From Candidatus Flexifilum affinis (GTDB lineage: Bacteria > Chloroflexota > Anaerolineae > Aggregatilineales > Phototrophicaceae), in the NCBI GenBank assembly GCA_016713325.1, contig JADJPJ010000011.1, positions 1 through 64,000 on the forward strand: a DNA stretch of 64,000 bases, given 5' to 3'. The translations under genes and the position numbers were made by a program. The notes beneath the pieces were generated by a model. The model did not search any database and was not told where the DNA came from. It was given only the letters and a program-made list of their open reading frames with translations. This document shows, in pieces, positions 28,851-39,874 of this stretch. Each line of letters begins with the position of its first letter. The first letter of the stretch is position 1.

Positions 28851-29813
28851 CTACGACAGCGCGGCCGGATTGACGACGTTGTTGTACAAGCCGTTGAGCA
28901 GGGCGTCCCGGACCAGCTTAGCCGCGTCGACCGCAACCACGATCTGCGCGTCGTCAGTACTTGCCGCCAGATGCGGTGTATGCACCACGCCAGGCAGGCC
29001 GACCAGCGGGTTGCCCGCTTCCGGCGGCTCCTGGCGGAAGACGTCAATCGCCGCGCCGGCCACATGCCCGCTCTTGATCGCCTCAGCCAGATCGCCTTCG
29101 ACGATCAGTGCGCCGCGGGCGGCGTCGACGATGCGCACGCCCTTCTTCATCCTGGCGATCGTCTCCGCGCGGATCAGATCCTTCGTCTCGTCGGTCAGCA
29201 GTGCGTGCAGGGTGATGATGTCGGCGCGCGCGAACAGGTCGTCCATACTGACCAGCTCAACGCCCATATCGGCGGCGACATCAGCCGTGATGTACGGATC
29301 GAAGGCCAGGACATGCATGTCGAAGGCCAGCGCGCGTTTGGCCACGGCGCGACCGATGCGCCCGAAGCCGACCACGCCCAGCGTCTTGCCGCGCAGCTCG
29401 ATGCCGTTGAACGACTTGCGATCCCATTTGCCGGAGGCCAGCGAAGCGTGCGCCTGGGGAATGTGCCGGGCCAGCGACAGCATCAGGCCGAAAGTGTGCT
29501 CGGCGGTGCTGATGGTGTTGCCATCCGGCGTGTTCATGATGACGATTTTGCGTTGGGTAGCGACGGGGATATCGACGTTGTCCACGCCGACGCCGGCCCG
29601 CGCGATCACCTTGAGCTTGCCGGCCGCGGCCAGCGCCGCGGCATCAATCTTGCTGGCGCTGCGGATGATCAGGGCTTCGGCGTTCGGCAGTGCGGCCAGC
29701 AGATCGGCCCGCGACATCTGCCCGGTGAAGGTGACGTTGACTTCCGACACCCCATCGAACACAGCCAGCGCCGAGGGGTGAACGGCATCGGGGATCAGCA
29801 CTTGGTAGGTCAT
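28851..29813 (-). CDS. serA: D-3-phosphoglycerate dehydrogenase-like 2-hydroxyacid dehydrogenase
   Basis: A 320-residue NAD-dependent dehydrogenase. The Rossmann motif is LGVVGFGRIGRAVAKRA. The catalytic Arg, Glu and His lie in the RGALIVEGDLAEAI, FRQEPPEAGNPL and TPHLAASTDDAQ segments. It lacks the C-terminal ACT domain, so it is a short SerA form. The gene follows the class V aminotransferase by 27 bases; together they supply the first two steps from 3-phosphoglycerate to serine. Other 2-hydroxyacids remain possible substrates. Confidence 0.83.
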   Translation of the reverse strand: MTYQVLIPDAVHPSALAVFDGVSEVNVTFTGQMSRADLLAALPNAEALIIRSASKIDAAALAAAGKLKVIARAGVGVDNVDIPVATQRKIVIMNTPDGNTISTAEHTFGLMLSLARHIPQAHASLASGKWDRKSFNGIELRGKTLGVVGFGRIGRAVAKRALAFDMHVLAFDPYITADVAADMGVELVSMDDLFARADIITLHALLTDETKDLIRAETIARMKKGVRIVDAARGALIVEGDLAEAIKSGHVAGAAIDVFRQEPPEAGNPLVGLPGVVHTPHLAASTDDAQIVVAVDAAKLVRDALLNGLYNNVVNPAALS

Positions 29814-29839
29814 GAAGTTTCCTCTCGGGGTATGACCGC

Positions 29840-30940
29840 TCAGACCGTCGCCAGGAACTCGTCCAGGCCGCTCAATACCTCTTCCAGCACGGCGGGCTGC
29901 ATGTCGCCCATGTGCGCGATACGGAAGGTCTTGCCCTTAATCTTGCCGTAGCCCTTGTCCATGGAAAAGCCCTTGCCGCCCATAAACTTGGCCATCGCGT
30001 CGATGTCAAAGCCGCGGGTGTTGGCGATGGCGCTGACCGTCGGCGAGCGGTAGCCCTCCTGCGCGAACAGGCCAAGCTCGCGGCTCAGCGTCCACTGCTG
30101 AGTGATGTCGCGCATCGTCAGGTGGCGTGCCCAACGGGCACCCAGCCCCTCGGTGAGAATGTCGCTAAGCTGCATATCGGCCGCATACATCAGGCTGACC
30201 GGCGGGGTGGACGGGGTGTTGTTCTTCTGGCCGCTGGCATCGATCTCGATGAAGTCGAAATAGTAGCCACGGTAAGGGATCTGCTTGGCGCGGGCCAGGA
30301 CGCGATCGCTGCATGCGCCGAAGGCCAGACCGGGGGGCAGGGCGAAGGCTTTCTGCGAGCTGGTCAGCACGAAGTCCAAACCCCATTCATCGACACGCAT
30401 CTCGGCGCCCAGGAAACCGCTGACCGAGTCGACCAGCACCAGCGTCTCGTCATTGTGGGCGCGGACGACGGCGGCGATGTCCTTGACCGGGTTGGCCACG
30501 CCGGTGCTGGTCTCGTTGTGGACCAGGCAGATGGCGTCATAGGGCTGGTCGGCGGCCTTGAGCGCTTCCTCGACCATCTCCGGTGTGTGCGCCTTGCCCC
30601 AGTCGACGGCGATGACATCGACCTGCTTGCCATTCGCTTTGCTGATCTCGGCCCATCGTTCGCTGAACGCCCCGCCGACCAGATGCAGCGCCTTGCGGTC
30701 ATCGCGGATGCAGTTGCGCGAAGCGCCCTCCCACAGGCCGGTGCCGGACGCGCCGATGACGAGCACGCGCGAGTCGGTCAGAAAGACTTTCTTGAGCTTC
30801 TCTTGCAGGCGGGCGAACAGATCGGCAAAGGCGGTGGACCGGTGGCCGATCATCCATTCGGTTTGGGCGTCAAGGATTTCCGGGCGCACCTCGACCGGAC
30901 CCGGGATCACCAGCGTCTTGTGTTTATCGCTGCGCATCAT
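29840..30940 (-). CDS. class V aminotransferase, probable phosphoserine transaminase role
   Basis: A 366-residue PLP enzyme of the serine-glyoxylate / SerC-like class V group. It shows LVIPGPVEVRPEILDAQTEW, ASGTGLWEGASRN, VHNETSTGVANPV, VDSVSGFLGAEM and the PLP lysine in LTSSQKAFALPPGL. The frame is open to 31105, but ATG 30940 behind AAAGGACGG is chosen. Pairing with the SerA-like gene supports phosphoserine aminotransferase activity, as seen for class V enzymes in several phyla lacking classical SerC. Confidence 0.84.
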   Translation of the reverse strand: MMRSDKHKTLVIPGPVEVRPEILDAQTEWMIGHRSTAFADLFARLQEKLKKVFLTDSRVLVIGASGTGLWEGASRNCIRDDRKALHLVGGAFSERWAEISKANGKQVDVIAVDWGKAHTPEMVEEALKAADQPYDAICLVHNETSTGVANPVKDIAAVVRAHNDETLVLVDSVSGFLGAEMRVDEWGLDFVLTSSQKAFALPPGLAFGACSDRVLARAKQIPYRGYYFDFIEIDASGQKNNTPSTPPVSLMYAADMQLSDILTEGLGARWARHLTMRDITQQWTLSRELGLFAQEGYRSPTVSAIANTRGFDIDAMAKFMGGKGFSMDKGYGKIKGKTFRIAHMGDMQPAVLEEVLSGLDEFLATV

Positions 30941-31145
30941 CCGTCCTTTGGTTGTCTTTGTGAGAAACGGTACAAGCGGCCTTGTAGCATTCTGGTGAGG
31001 GTAATTATAGTAAAGCATTATTGGGAGGCCGTTGTGCAGAACGCACAGGCAAATATTACATGTGTCGAGCAAGTTCGTAACGAAAAATAGGCAAGTTATA
31101 ACCACCTTCGGCCTGGGAAAGCTCCCAACTCGGGATATTCTCTGC

Positions 31146-32306
31146 TCAGGTTGACACCCGCTCCACTGCCCTCGCCACGAACCGCGCCGCCTCGGCGATG
31201 TGGTCGAGGTCCAGCCCGTCGAGCGTGTCGGCGGCGGTGTGCGTGCGCTCCAGCCAGGTGTTGAATGGCGCCGAGGTCAGGGCCAGCGCCGGAGTCCCGC
31301 GCATCAGGAAGGCTGTGTGGTCGCTCTGGTACCACGGCTCGCCCTCGACCACCGAGGGGAACTCTGGCTGCACTGCGCGGATCGACTCAAACATAGCCGC
31401 TCCTTCGCCCAGATACGATGCGCCGGTCAGATGATCCTGCGCGCCGACGCGATCGACATTGATGTTGAGCGCGGCCTTGCCCAGGTCGCCACCGAAGTAC
31501 TGTACTTCGCCCGGTGACGCATAGTGGTCCTCTCCATTGAAGACAACGAACTCGACCGCCGACTCCGCTGAATTCAAGATCTCCGCGGCGCCGAGCAGCA
31601 CCGCCACCCCGGCGGCGTTGTCTACTGCGCCGGGGGTCCCGAACCAGGTATCGAAGTGGGCTGAGACGACGACCTTCGGCTGCTGCGGGCGGTGTGCCCG
31701 CGCCACCACGTTATGACCGGTCGAGGGGAAGATCCGTCCGCCGATGGCGATGGTGAGCGGGTCGGCGCAGGCGTCCAGCCGTGCGGCAGCGGCCGAATCG
31801 ACCGTAAGCGAAGGCACGGGGAAATCGCCATCGCAGAACAGGGGTTTGGGGTAGACGCCGATGACCGCCGCCGGCTCTGCCGCGATCAGCGCTTTCATGA
31901 CGCGCTGCTGCTCCTCGAAGGAAACGAACGGAAAGTTGAGCGGGATGAAGGGGTCGCTGCTGAGAGGGCCTGCCAGGACGACGATGTGTCCCCTCAGCGA
32001 GCCAGACGCCTCCAACGCCTCGACGGTGTCGAACATGACAAACGGGAATGTGCCTTCGACTGTGGGGGAGAAGGGGTTGGCTTGGACCCGGAGTGACTCG
32101 CCGCCGCAGCACAGCATCAACGTGCCGGGCTCCCAGGTCAGGCAGTCGAACGGGGTCGCCTCAACCCGCCAGCCCAGGTGCTCGAACTGCTCCTTGAGGT
32201 AGGTGCCGGCGCGTTGATTACCCCCCGAGCCAGTGGGGCGGGGGCCGATCTGATCGACCAGCACGGTCACGTGGTCGTGGAGAGCTTCGGAAAGCGATGC
32301 GGACAT
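31146..32306 (-). CDS. M28-family zinc aminopeptidase-like protein
   Basis: A 386-residue metallopeptidase. Metal ligands and catalytic residues are visible in VVVSAHFDTWFGTPGAVDN (His, bridging Asp), VVFNGEDHYASPGE (Glu pair region), LNINVDRVGAQD (Asp) and RTHTAADTLDGLD (His). An inserted PA-like domain lies near residues 85-170. No signal peptide is seen, so it may act in the cytoplasm. Substrate unknown. Confidence 0.87.
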   Translation of the reverse strand: MSASLSEALHDHVTVLVDQIGPRPTGSGGNQRAGTYLKEQFEHLGWRVEATPFDCLTWEPGTLMLCCGGESLRVQANPFSPTVEGTFPFVMFDTVEALEASGSLRGHIVVLAGPLSSDPFIPLNFPFVSFEEQQRVMKALIAAEPAAVIGVYPKPLFCDGDFPVPSLTVDSAAAARLDACADPLTIAIGGRIFPSTGHNVVARAHRPQQPKVVVSAHFDTWFGTPGAVDNAAGVAVLLGAAEILNSAESAVEFVVFNGEDHYASPGEVQYFGGDLGKAALNINVDRVGAQDHLTGASYLGEGAAMFESIRAVQPEFPSVVEGEPWYQSDHTAFLMRGTPALALTSAPFNTWLERTHTAADTLDGLDLDHIAEAARFVARAVERVST

Positions 32307-32379
32307 TGGTTTCTACCATCCCCTGGGCGCACAGGCGTACCCATTACGACATTTATAACGAGGATGATCTTAGCGCGCT

Positions 32380-32418
32380 GCGCCGCCCCTCGCCAGCATT
32401 GCTGGCGAGGGGCGGCGC
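32380..32418 (-). terminator. strong stem-loop downstream of isocitrate lyase
   Basis: A perfect 18-bp inverted repeat (arms 32380-32397 and 32401-32418, 3-base loop) lies just past the isocitrate lyase stop and before the peptidase gene. There is no T-run, but the stem is very GC-rich. Confidence 0.7.
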
Positions 32419-32432
32419 ATGAAAGCTATTCT

Positions 32433-33764
32433 CTACGCGTGGTGGTGCGGGTCGTGATGGACCTGCGGCGTCTCCTCGGTGAACTGCTCCGCCTCGGTCG
32501 AGCCGGTCAGCGCCGTGGTCGAGGCCATGCCGCCCATGATCGTCTGCTGCACCAGATCGAAGTAGCCAGTGCCGACAAAAGACTGGTGCTTGACCGCCCG
32601 GTAGCCGAAATTGACTTCTTCCTGGATCTCGCGCTCCTGCAGCGTCGAGTAGGCCGGCATGCCGACCTCGGCATAATCGCGCGCCAGTTCGAACATGGTC
32701 AGGTTGATGGCGTGGAAGCCGGCCAGGGTGATGAACTGGAACTTGTAGCCCATTGCGCCCAGCTCGCGCTGGAACCGGGCGATGGTGGCATCGTCCAGGT
32801 GGCGCTTCCAGTTGAACGATGGCGAGCAGTTGTACATCAGCATCTTGCCGGGGTACTTCTGGTGAATGGCTTCGGCAAAAGTACGCGCCTCCTCCAGATC
32901 GGGGTGCGACGTCTCCATCCATATCATGTCGCAGTACGGCGCATAGGACAGGCCGCGGGCGATGGCGGCGGGCATGCCGTGCCGCACGCCGAAGAAGCCC
33001 TCGTAGGTGCGCTCGCCGGTCACGAACGGCCGGTCGCGTTCGTCGATGTCGCTGGTGATCAGCGTCGCCGCGTCGGCGTCAGTTCGGGCGATGATCAGCG
33101 TGGGCACGCCCATCACGTCGGCGGCCAATCGGGCTGCCACCAGCTTGGCGATGGCTTCGCGGGTGGGCACCAGCACCTTGCCGCCCAGGTGGCCGCACTT
33201 CTTGGCGCTGGAAAGCTGATCCTCGAAGTGGATGCCGGCCGCGCCGCCTTCGATCATGTCCCTGGTCAGTTCGTAAGCGTTCAGGTTGCCACCGAAGCCG
33301 GCCTCGGCGTCGGCCACCATAGGCACGAAGTAGTCGGTGTCGCCGGACCCACTCATGTGCTGCACCTGGTCGGCCCGCATCAGCGCATTGTTGATGCGCT
33401 TGCACAGCGCGGGCACGCTGTTGACCGGGTAGAGGCTCTGATCGGGATAGGTCTGCGCAGAGGTATTGGCGTCGGCCGCCGTCTGCCAGCCGCTGACGTA
33501 GATGGCGCGCAGCCCGGCGTCGACCATCTGCACCGCCTGGTTGCCGGTCACCGCGCCCAGGGCGTTGATGTAAGGCTCGGTCTGAAGCATCTCCCACAGC
33601 CTGGTCGCCCCCAGCCGCGCCAGCGTGTACTCGATGCGCAGACTGCCGCGCAGGCGCAGCACCTCTTCCGCCGTGTATGGACGCTCGATTCCCTGCCAGC
33701 GCGGGTCGGTTCCCCACTGACGCGCCAGTTCTTCAGCCTTCTGCACGTGATTCTGACACATCAT
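32433..33764 (-). CDS. aceA: isocitrate lyase
   Basis: Splits isocitrate to glyoxylate and succinate in the glyoxylate shunt. The 443-residue protein carries the active-site signature [17 protein letters not shown] with the catalytic cysteine, [11 protein letters not shown] near the N-terminus and [19 protein letters not shown]. Length and motifs fit the classical bacterial enzyme. It lies 170 bases downstream of malate synthase on the same strand, forming the shunt operon and implying growth on acetate or fatty acids. Confidence 0.97.
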   Translation of the reverse strand: MMCQNHVQKAEELARQWGTDPRWQGIERPYTAEEVLRLRGSLRIEYTLARLGATRLWEMLQTEPYINALGAVTGNQAVQMVDAGLRAIYVSGWQTAADANTSAQTYPDQSLYPVNSVPALCKRINNALMRADQVQHMSGSGDTDYFVPMVADAEAGFGGNLNAYELTRDMIEGGAAGIHFEDQLSSAKKCGHLGGKVLVPTREAIAKLVAARLAADVMGVPTLIIARTDADAATLITSDIDERDRPFVTGERTYEGFFGVRHGMPAAIARGLSYAPYCDMIWMETSHPDLEEARTFAEAIHQKYPGKMLMYNCSPSFNWKRHLDDATIARFQRELGAMGYKFQFITLAGFHAINLTMFELARDYAEVGMPAYSTLQEREIQEEVNFGYRAVKHQSFVGTGYFDLVQQTIMGGMASTTALTGSTEAEQFTEETPQVHHDPHHHA

Positions 33765-33861
33765 GATACGCTCCGTTTTCTTCTGACCCAGGAAAGTGGC
33801 TAAGTCGCTCTTTTGGCCGGCGCATGTTGCGCCGGCGGTCGGTGATTCACAACATCATTTC

Positions 33862-33917
33862 GTAGGGACAACGCCTGCGTTGTCCACTCGACTGGACACG
33901 GCAGGCCATGTCCCTAC
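33862..33917. repeat. palindromic short repeat between aceB and aceA
   Basis: GTAGGGACA at 33862 is repeated inverted as TGTCCCTAC at 33909-33917, with further pairing inside (ACAACGCCTGCGTTGT and a TGGACACGG segment). A separate GCCGGCGCA/TGCGCCGGC stem lies near 33820. The form resembles REP-like palindromes with GTAGGGRCA ends that are scattered in many genomes. Confidence 0.6.
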
Positions 33918-33933
33918 AGATCCCGTGTCGACA

Positions 33934-35535
<1,602 letters not shown>

Positions 35536-35637
35536 TTTCTGCTCCCAGGCGAACGAAAATACGAACGCGAGCTGTCCCGTCTCAGACGACGGGCAGACCG
35601 CGGCGGCTGTGCAAGCGATGTCACGAGCGGCGCTGGC

Positions 35638-35664
35638 AAAAAAAGAGCGCGACTGCTGCCGCGC
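35638..35664 (-). terminator. Rho-independent terminator
   Basis: On the minus strand GCGCG-8-CGCGC is followed by seven T. It lies downstream of the small membrane-protein frame at 35704-35841. A second inverted pair, CGCCCATTC/GAATGGGCG, overlaps at 35662-35698. Confidence 0.7.
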
Positions 35665-35703
35665 CCATTCGTGTTCGTACAGTGTGACGGAATGGGCGTC
35701 GGG

Positions 35704-35841
35704 CTATCCGGCGGTAACGAGGCGTACTACGGTGAGAAGGACGAAACCTGCTACAGAGGCAATACCCATGATGAAAAGATCGATGGGCACCGAAGAGGAT
35801 GAAACTGTATGCGAAACAAGCGGCGGTTGGACGCGGTTCAT
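35704..35841 (-). CDS. small single-pass membrane protein
   Basis: A 45-residue frame with a soluble N-terminus and one clear transmembrane helix (IDLFIMGIASVAGFVLLTVV). It has no obvious ribosome site, but a T-rich terminator follows about 40 bases after its stop, supporting a real transcript. Not recognised. The rest of 35536-36048 shows nothing else. Confidence 0.4.
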   Translation of the reverse strand: MNRVQPPLVSHTVSSSSVPIDLFIMGIASVAGFVLLTVVRLVTAG

Positions 35842-36048
35842 CGGGCACTATCCAATCATATGAGCTTGGTTCCACAAGGTTACGCTCTCACTATAGCGCA
35901 GAAATGTCTTCATACAATCCGTCGCATTGGTGAAGGTTTGCACGAGTCTTTCGTACAATCTGATCAAGTCGCCAGTTGTTGAGGGCGTATGCGGGTTGAT
36001 TCCGTTACAATAAGGAACGTCAATGGGCGTCGGCAGAGGCAGGCAAGC

Positions 36049-39000
36049 ATGGTGCAGGAGATCATCGCGGATCGGGTGCGGCTCATCGATGAGATTGGGC
36101 GCGGCGGCATGGGCATGGTCTACCGGGGCATCTACCTGCCTACCGGCCAGGCCGTCGCCGTCAAGGCGCTGCGCCCGGAGGCCGTGCAGCGCGACCCGAT
36201 CATGCTGGAGCGTTTCCGACGTGAGGCAGAGGCGCTGGCTCGGCTGAATCACCCCAACATCGCGCGGGTGATGGACACCCTAGAACATGACGATCGCCAC
36301 TTCATCGTGATGGAGTACTACGGCCGAGGCGACCTGCACACGCTGATGAAGGCGGAGAGTCCGCTTTCCATTCCCCGCATCCAGCAGATCGCTATCGAAC
36401 TGGCCGACGCCCTGACGCGCGCCCACTACCTCAACATCATTCACCGAGACATCAAACCCGGCAACGTGCTGATCGCCGACGACGGCTCTGCCAAGCTGAC
36501 CGACTTCGGGGTGGCCCACTTCGGCGCGAAGGATTCCGTGACCGGTGTTGGCATCGTGGTCGGCACACTGTACTACCTGTCGCCGGAAGCTATCGACGGG
36601 GAAGTGGTGGATGCCCGCGCCGACATCTGGTCGTTCGGCGTGATGCTCTACGAGATGATCGCCGGCCGCCGGCCCTTCGATACCGACAATGCGGCGACCA
36701 CGGCCCTGGCCATCCTCACGCAGCCGACGCCGGATCTCGAAGCGTTTCGCCCTAACTGCCCGATCGCACTGGTCGATCTGGTCAATCGTATGCTGGAGAA
36801 ACAGAAGGACGCACGCATCGGCAGTGTCCGTCTGGTCGGCGCGGAGCTGGAGAGCGTGATCCAGGGGCATACCGACACCCAGATCGTCTCCCGTGCCCAC
36901 ACGGAAGTGACCTCTCGCTTCGTCACACCAACGCCGCACGCCGGGTCCGTCAAAAACAATCTGCCCACGCAGACGACTGCGTTTGTAGGGCGTGAGCAGG
37001 AGCTGGAAGCGCTGATCCGGCTGTTCTCCGAGCCTGAGGTCCGCCTGGTGACGATCATCGCGCCCGGCGGCATGGGCAAGACCCGCCTGGCGCTGGAGAC
37101 CGCTGCCCGGTTCACGCACCCGCCCGCCCGCTCGACGACAGGGCTGGGTCTGCGCTTCAACGACGGAGTCACCCTGATCGAACTGGCGCCGCTCACCGAT
37201 CCGTCGGCGATCGTTCCGGCCATTGCCGCCGCTGTCGGTTGCGACTTTCAGTCAGATGGCCGCTCCCCAGCGGATCAACTGCTCGACTTTCTGAGCGAGA
37301 AGCGCATCCTTCTGGTTCTGGACAATTTCGAGCACCTTCTCGAGGGCGCGCTGGTGGTGAGCGACATCCTCCGCCGAGCCCCGCACGTGCGCATCATCGC
37401 GACCTCTCGCGCCCGCCTGAACCTGAACGAAGAGAGTCTGTTCCGCATCGAGGGCCTGACCTTCCCCTCCTGGGATACGCCGGAAGATGCTCTGGAGTAC
37501 GCGGCGGTGAAGCTGTTCATGCAGGGCGCGCGCCGGGCACAGCCGGGTTTCACGCTCACCGCCGAGGATTTGCCGCGCGTGGCACAGATCTGCCGGCTGG
37601 TCGAAGGTATGCCGCTCGGTCTTCTGTTGGCTGCGGCGTGGCTGGACAGCCTGTCGTTGGAGGAGATCGCCCAGGAGATTCACAATGGGCTGGATTTCCT
37701 GTCGACCGAGGCCCGCAACGTGCCGGAACGCCAGCGCAGCATGCGGGCGGTCTTCGACTATTCCTGGCACCTGCTCGGTGAAGACGAGCGGGACATCTTG
37801 AAAATGATCTCTGTTTTTCGCGGCGGCTGGACGCGTGAAGCGGCGCAGGACGTCACCGGCGCCAACCTTCGGCAGCTCACCACGCTGGTCAACAAGTCAC
37901 TGGTTCGGCGCAACGCCAACAGCGGGCGCTACAGCGTACATGAACTGCTGCGCCAGTATCTGGCCCGTCACCTGGCGGCGGACCCCGCCCTGGAGCGCAC
38001 GGCGCAGGAGCGGCACAGCGTTTATTTCCGCCGCTGGCTAATCGACAACCAGAGCCGCTTCGCCGGGGCGCATGTCCGTGCCGCGCTGGCTCAGATCGAC
38101 GCCGACATCGAGAATGTCACGATTGCCTGGACGTGGATGGTCGAGCATGGCGACGCCGCCGACATTCAGCGCTTTCAGTATGCGCTGGTCGGCGTGCATG
38201 AGCTTACGGGGCACTATACCGAGGGGGCGCGCGTCTTCGCCGACGGCCTGGAACGCCTGCTCAAGCGGACCTCCGAAGGCGAGCTCGATCCGCTGGTGCC
38301 GCTGCGCATGCGCCTGTACTGGACCATTCTGGCGGGCCAGGTCGGTGACCGGTTCATTTCGATGGACGAGATCGTGGAGGGCATGCCGCTCCTGCGCGAT
38401 CGAGGGACACCGGCCGACAACAATCTTGCCCTCAACATGCTGGCTTACGCTGCGATGCTGGCCGGCAATTACGAGGACGCGAAAGCCAGGGCGCAGGAGG
38501 CCGCGGCGCTGCTCGACGGGATTGATGATCCACTCCTGGCTGCGATCACCCTTGGCAATCTGGGATACATCCACTTCCTGACGGGCGACTACCCGGAGGC
38601 GGAGCGCATCGTCAGGCAGGACCTGCGGCGAGCCGACGCCAGCGGTAACGAGATCCAGATGGCCCGCGTGCGCAACATGCTGGGCGAGATCTGCCACGCC
38701 ATGGGCCAGGACGAGCAGGCGAAGAAGCTGTTCGAGGAGAGCTACGATCTGTCGATGGCGCTCGGCAATCGCGCCTACGTGGCCTATGTCGCCACCAACC
38801 TCGGCAATGTTCTGCACCGGCTGGGACGCTATCCTGAATCGATCGCCAGGTACGAGGAGAGCGTTACGCTCCACCGTGAGGCGGGCAACCGCCGGGGTGT
38901 AGCGGAAGCGTCGAACATGCTGGCCGGTGCCTGGCTGATGCTGGGCGAGTACCAGCGGGCGATCCCCTACCACGAGCAGGCGCTCGATGTCTTTCGCCAG

Positions 39001-39759
39001 ATTGGTGATGTGCGTGGCATAGCCAATTCACTGGCCATGCTGAGCAGTGCCGAGTCCTCGTCCGGGGTATTCGCCAGTGCGCTGGAGCACGCTGAAGAAT
39101 GTCTGCGACTGCGACGCCAGCTCGGAAATCCGATGGAGATCGCCGATGCGCTGGGGCACCTGAGCCGCGCCCACATTTTCGCCGGCGCGCTCGACGAGGC
39201 AGTGCCGGTCATCGACGCCATCCGCCAGCTTTCCGAGGCGAATGATGCGATGCGCATTCCGCTCACCGCCGCGTACGCCGCCAGCGCTGTGCCGCTGTAT
39301 CTGATGCGCGGCGACTACCGCGGCTTGCTGGATATCACCGGGCCGTTCGTGGCGCAGCTCGAGAATGCCGGTATGAGCTTCGCCCTTTCGGTGATGTACT
39401 ATTCCGTCGCGAGAGCGCATCATGGGCTGGGAGACAGGGCCAACGCCGCCGAGTTCTACAGGCGCAGTCTGCGGGCTGGCGTCGACTCCGGAGCCGAGAT
39501 GTGGATGGCGGCCAACCTCGCGGAACTGGCGCTGATCGCCTACGGAGATGCTTCGCCGGTTCTTGCGGTCGAGCGCATCAGCATGGCCTATGCTCACGGG
39601 AAGCTTCCTCACTGGATCCGGTTGCACGTTGAAGACCTGTTGGAGAAGCTGCGAACACGGCTGCCTGCCGAAGAGTTCGCCGCTGCCAGCGCCCGTGGGG
39701 AGGCCCTGAACCTGCTGACGACCGCTCGCGACGTCCTGCAAGAGCCAGCCACAAACTGA
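36049..39759 (+). CDS. Ser/Thr kinase - STAND ATPase - TPR regulator
   Basis: A 1236-residue cytoplasmic protein. Residues about 10-270 are a Hanks-type kinase: glycine loop IGRGGMGMVYRG, VAVKA (Lys39), HRDIKPGNVLI, LTDFGVAHFG and LSPEAIDG, all catalytic residues present. Residues about 320-620 are an NTPase of the predicted-ATPase/NB-ARC kind with Walker A APGGMGKTRLAL and Walker B ILLVLDNFEHLL, then RIIATSRARL. From about 780 to the end, tetratricopeptide-like repeats recur (for example LGNLGYIHFLTGDYPEAERI, GRYPESIARYEESVTLHREA). A single-chain signalling switch is likely, with TPRs sensing a partner. The open frame begins at 35989; ATG 36049 is preferred. Confidence 0.9.
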   Translation: MVQEIIADRVRLIDEIGRGGMGMVYRGIYLPTGQAVAVKALRPEAVQRDPIMLERFRREAEALARLNHPNIARVMDTLEHDDRHFIVMEYYGRGDLHTLMKAESPLSIPRIQQIAIELADALTRAHYLNIIHRDIKPGNVLIADDGSAKLTDFGVAHFGAKDSVTGVGIVVGTLYYLSPEAIDGEVVDARADIWSFGVMLYEMIAGRRPFDTDNAATTALAILTQPTPDLEAFRPNCPIALVDLVNRMLEKQKDARIGSVRLVGAELESVIQGHTDTQIVSRAHTEVTSRFVTPTPHAGSVKNNLPTQTTAFVGREQELEALIRLFSEPEVRLVTIIAPGGMGKTRLALETAARFTHPPARSTTGLGLRFNDGVTLIELAPLTDPSAIVPAIAAAVGCDFQSDGRSPADQLLDFLSEKRILLVLDNFEHLLEGALVVSDILRRAPHVRIIATSRARLNLNEESLFRIEGLTFPSWDTPEDALEYAAVKLFMQGARRAQPGFTLTAEDLPRVAQICRLVEGMPLGLLLAAAWLDSLSLEEIAQEIHNGLDFLSTEARNVPERQRSMRAVFDYSWHLLGEDERDILKMISVFRGGWTREAAQDVTGANLRQLTTLVNKSLVRRNANSGRYSVHELLRQYLARHLAADPALERTAQERHSVYFRRWLIDNQSRFAGAHVRAALAQIDADIENVTIAWTWMVEHGDAADIQRFQYALVGVHELTGHYTEGARVFADGLERLLKRTSEGELDPLVPLRMRLYWTILAGQVGDRFISMDEIVEGMPLLRDRGTPADNNLALNMLAYAAMLAGNYEDAKARAQEAAALLDGIDDPLLAAITLGNLGYIHFLTGDYPEAERIVRQDLRRADASGNEIQMARVRNMLGEICHAMGQDEQAKKLFEESYDLSMALGNRAYVAYVATNLGNVLHRLGRYPESIARYEESVTLHREAGNRRGVAEASNMLAGAWLMLGEYQRAIPYHEQALDVFRQIGDVRGIANSLAMLSSAESSSGVFASALEHAEECLRLRRQLGNPMEIADALGHLSRAHIFAGALDEAVPVIDAIRQLSEANDAMRIPLTAAYAASAVPLYLMRGDYRGLLDITGPFVAQLENAGMSFALSVMYYSVARAHHGLGDRANAAEFYRRSLRAGVDSGAEMWMAANLAELALIAYGDASPVLAVERISMAYAHGKLPHWIRLHVEDLLEKLRTRLPAEEFAAASARGEALNLLTTARDVLQEPATN

Positions 39760-39768
39760 CACAAAAAA

Positions 39769-39795
39769 AGAGGATGGGCACACGGCCCACCCTCT
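39769..39795 (-). terminator. Rho-independent terminator between convergent genes
   Basis: An 11-bp stem with one mismatch (arms 39769-39779 and 39785-39795) is followed on the minus strand by seven T, serving the beta-helix gene. Confidence 0.75.
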
Positions 39796-39874
39796 TCGAT
39801 GATACGCCTGCAACGGAAGGCGGACCGGTACGCCCGCCCTCCGACATGTCTTCACTTACCTTCTTTGTCGCCGC

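Noticed and set aside
32178..33803. A 541-codon plus-strand open frame
   Set aside because: Antisense to isocitrate lyase and the M28 gene, crossing their terminator; no motif seen.
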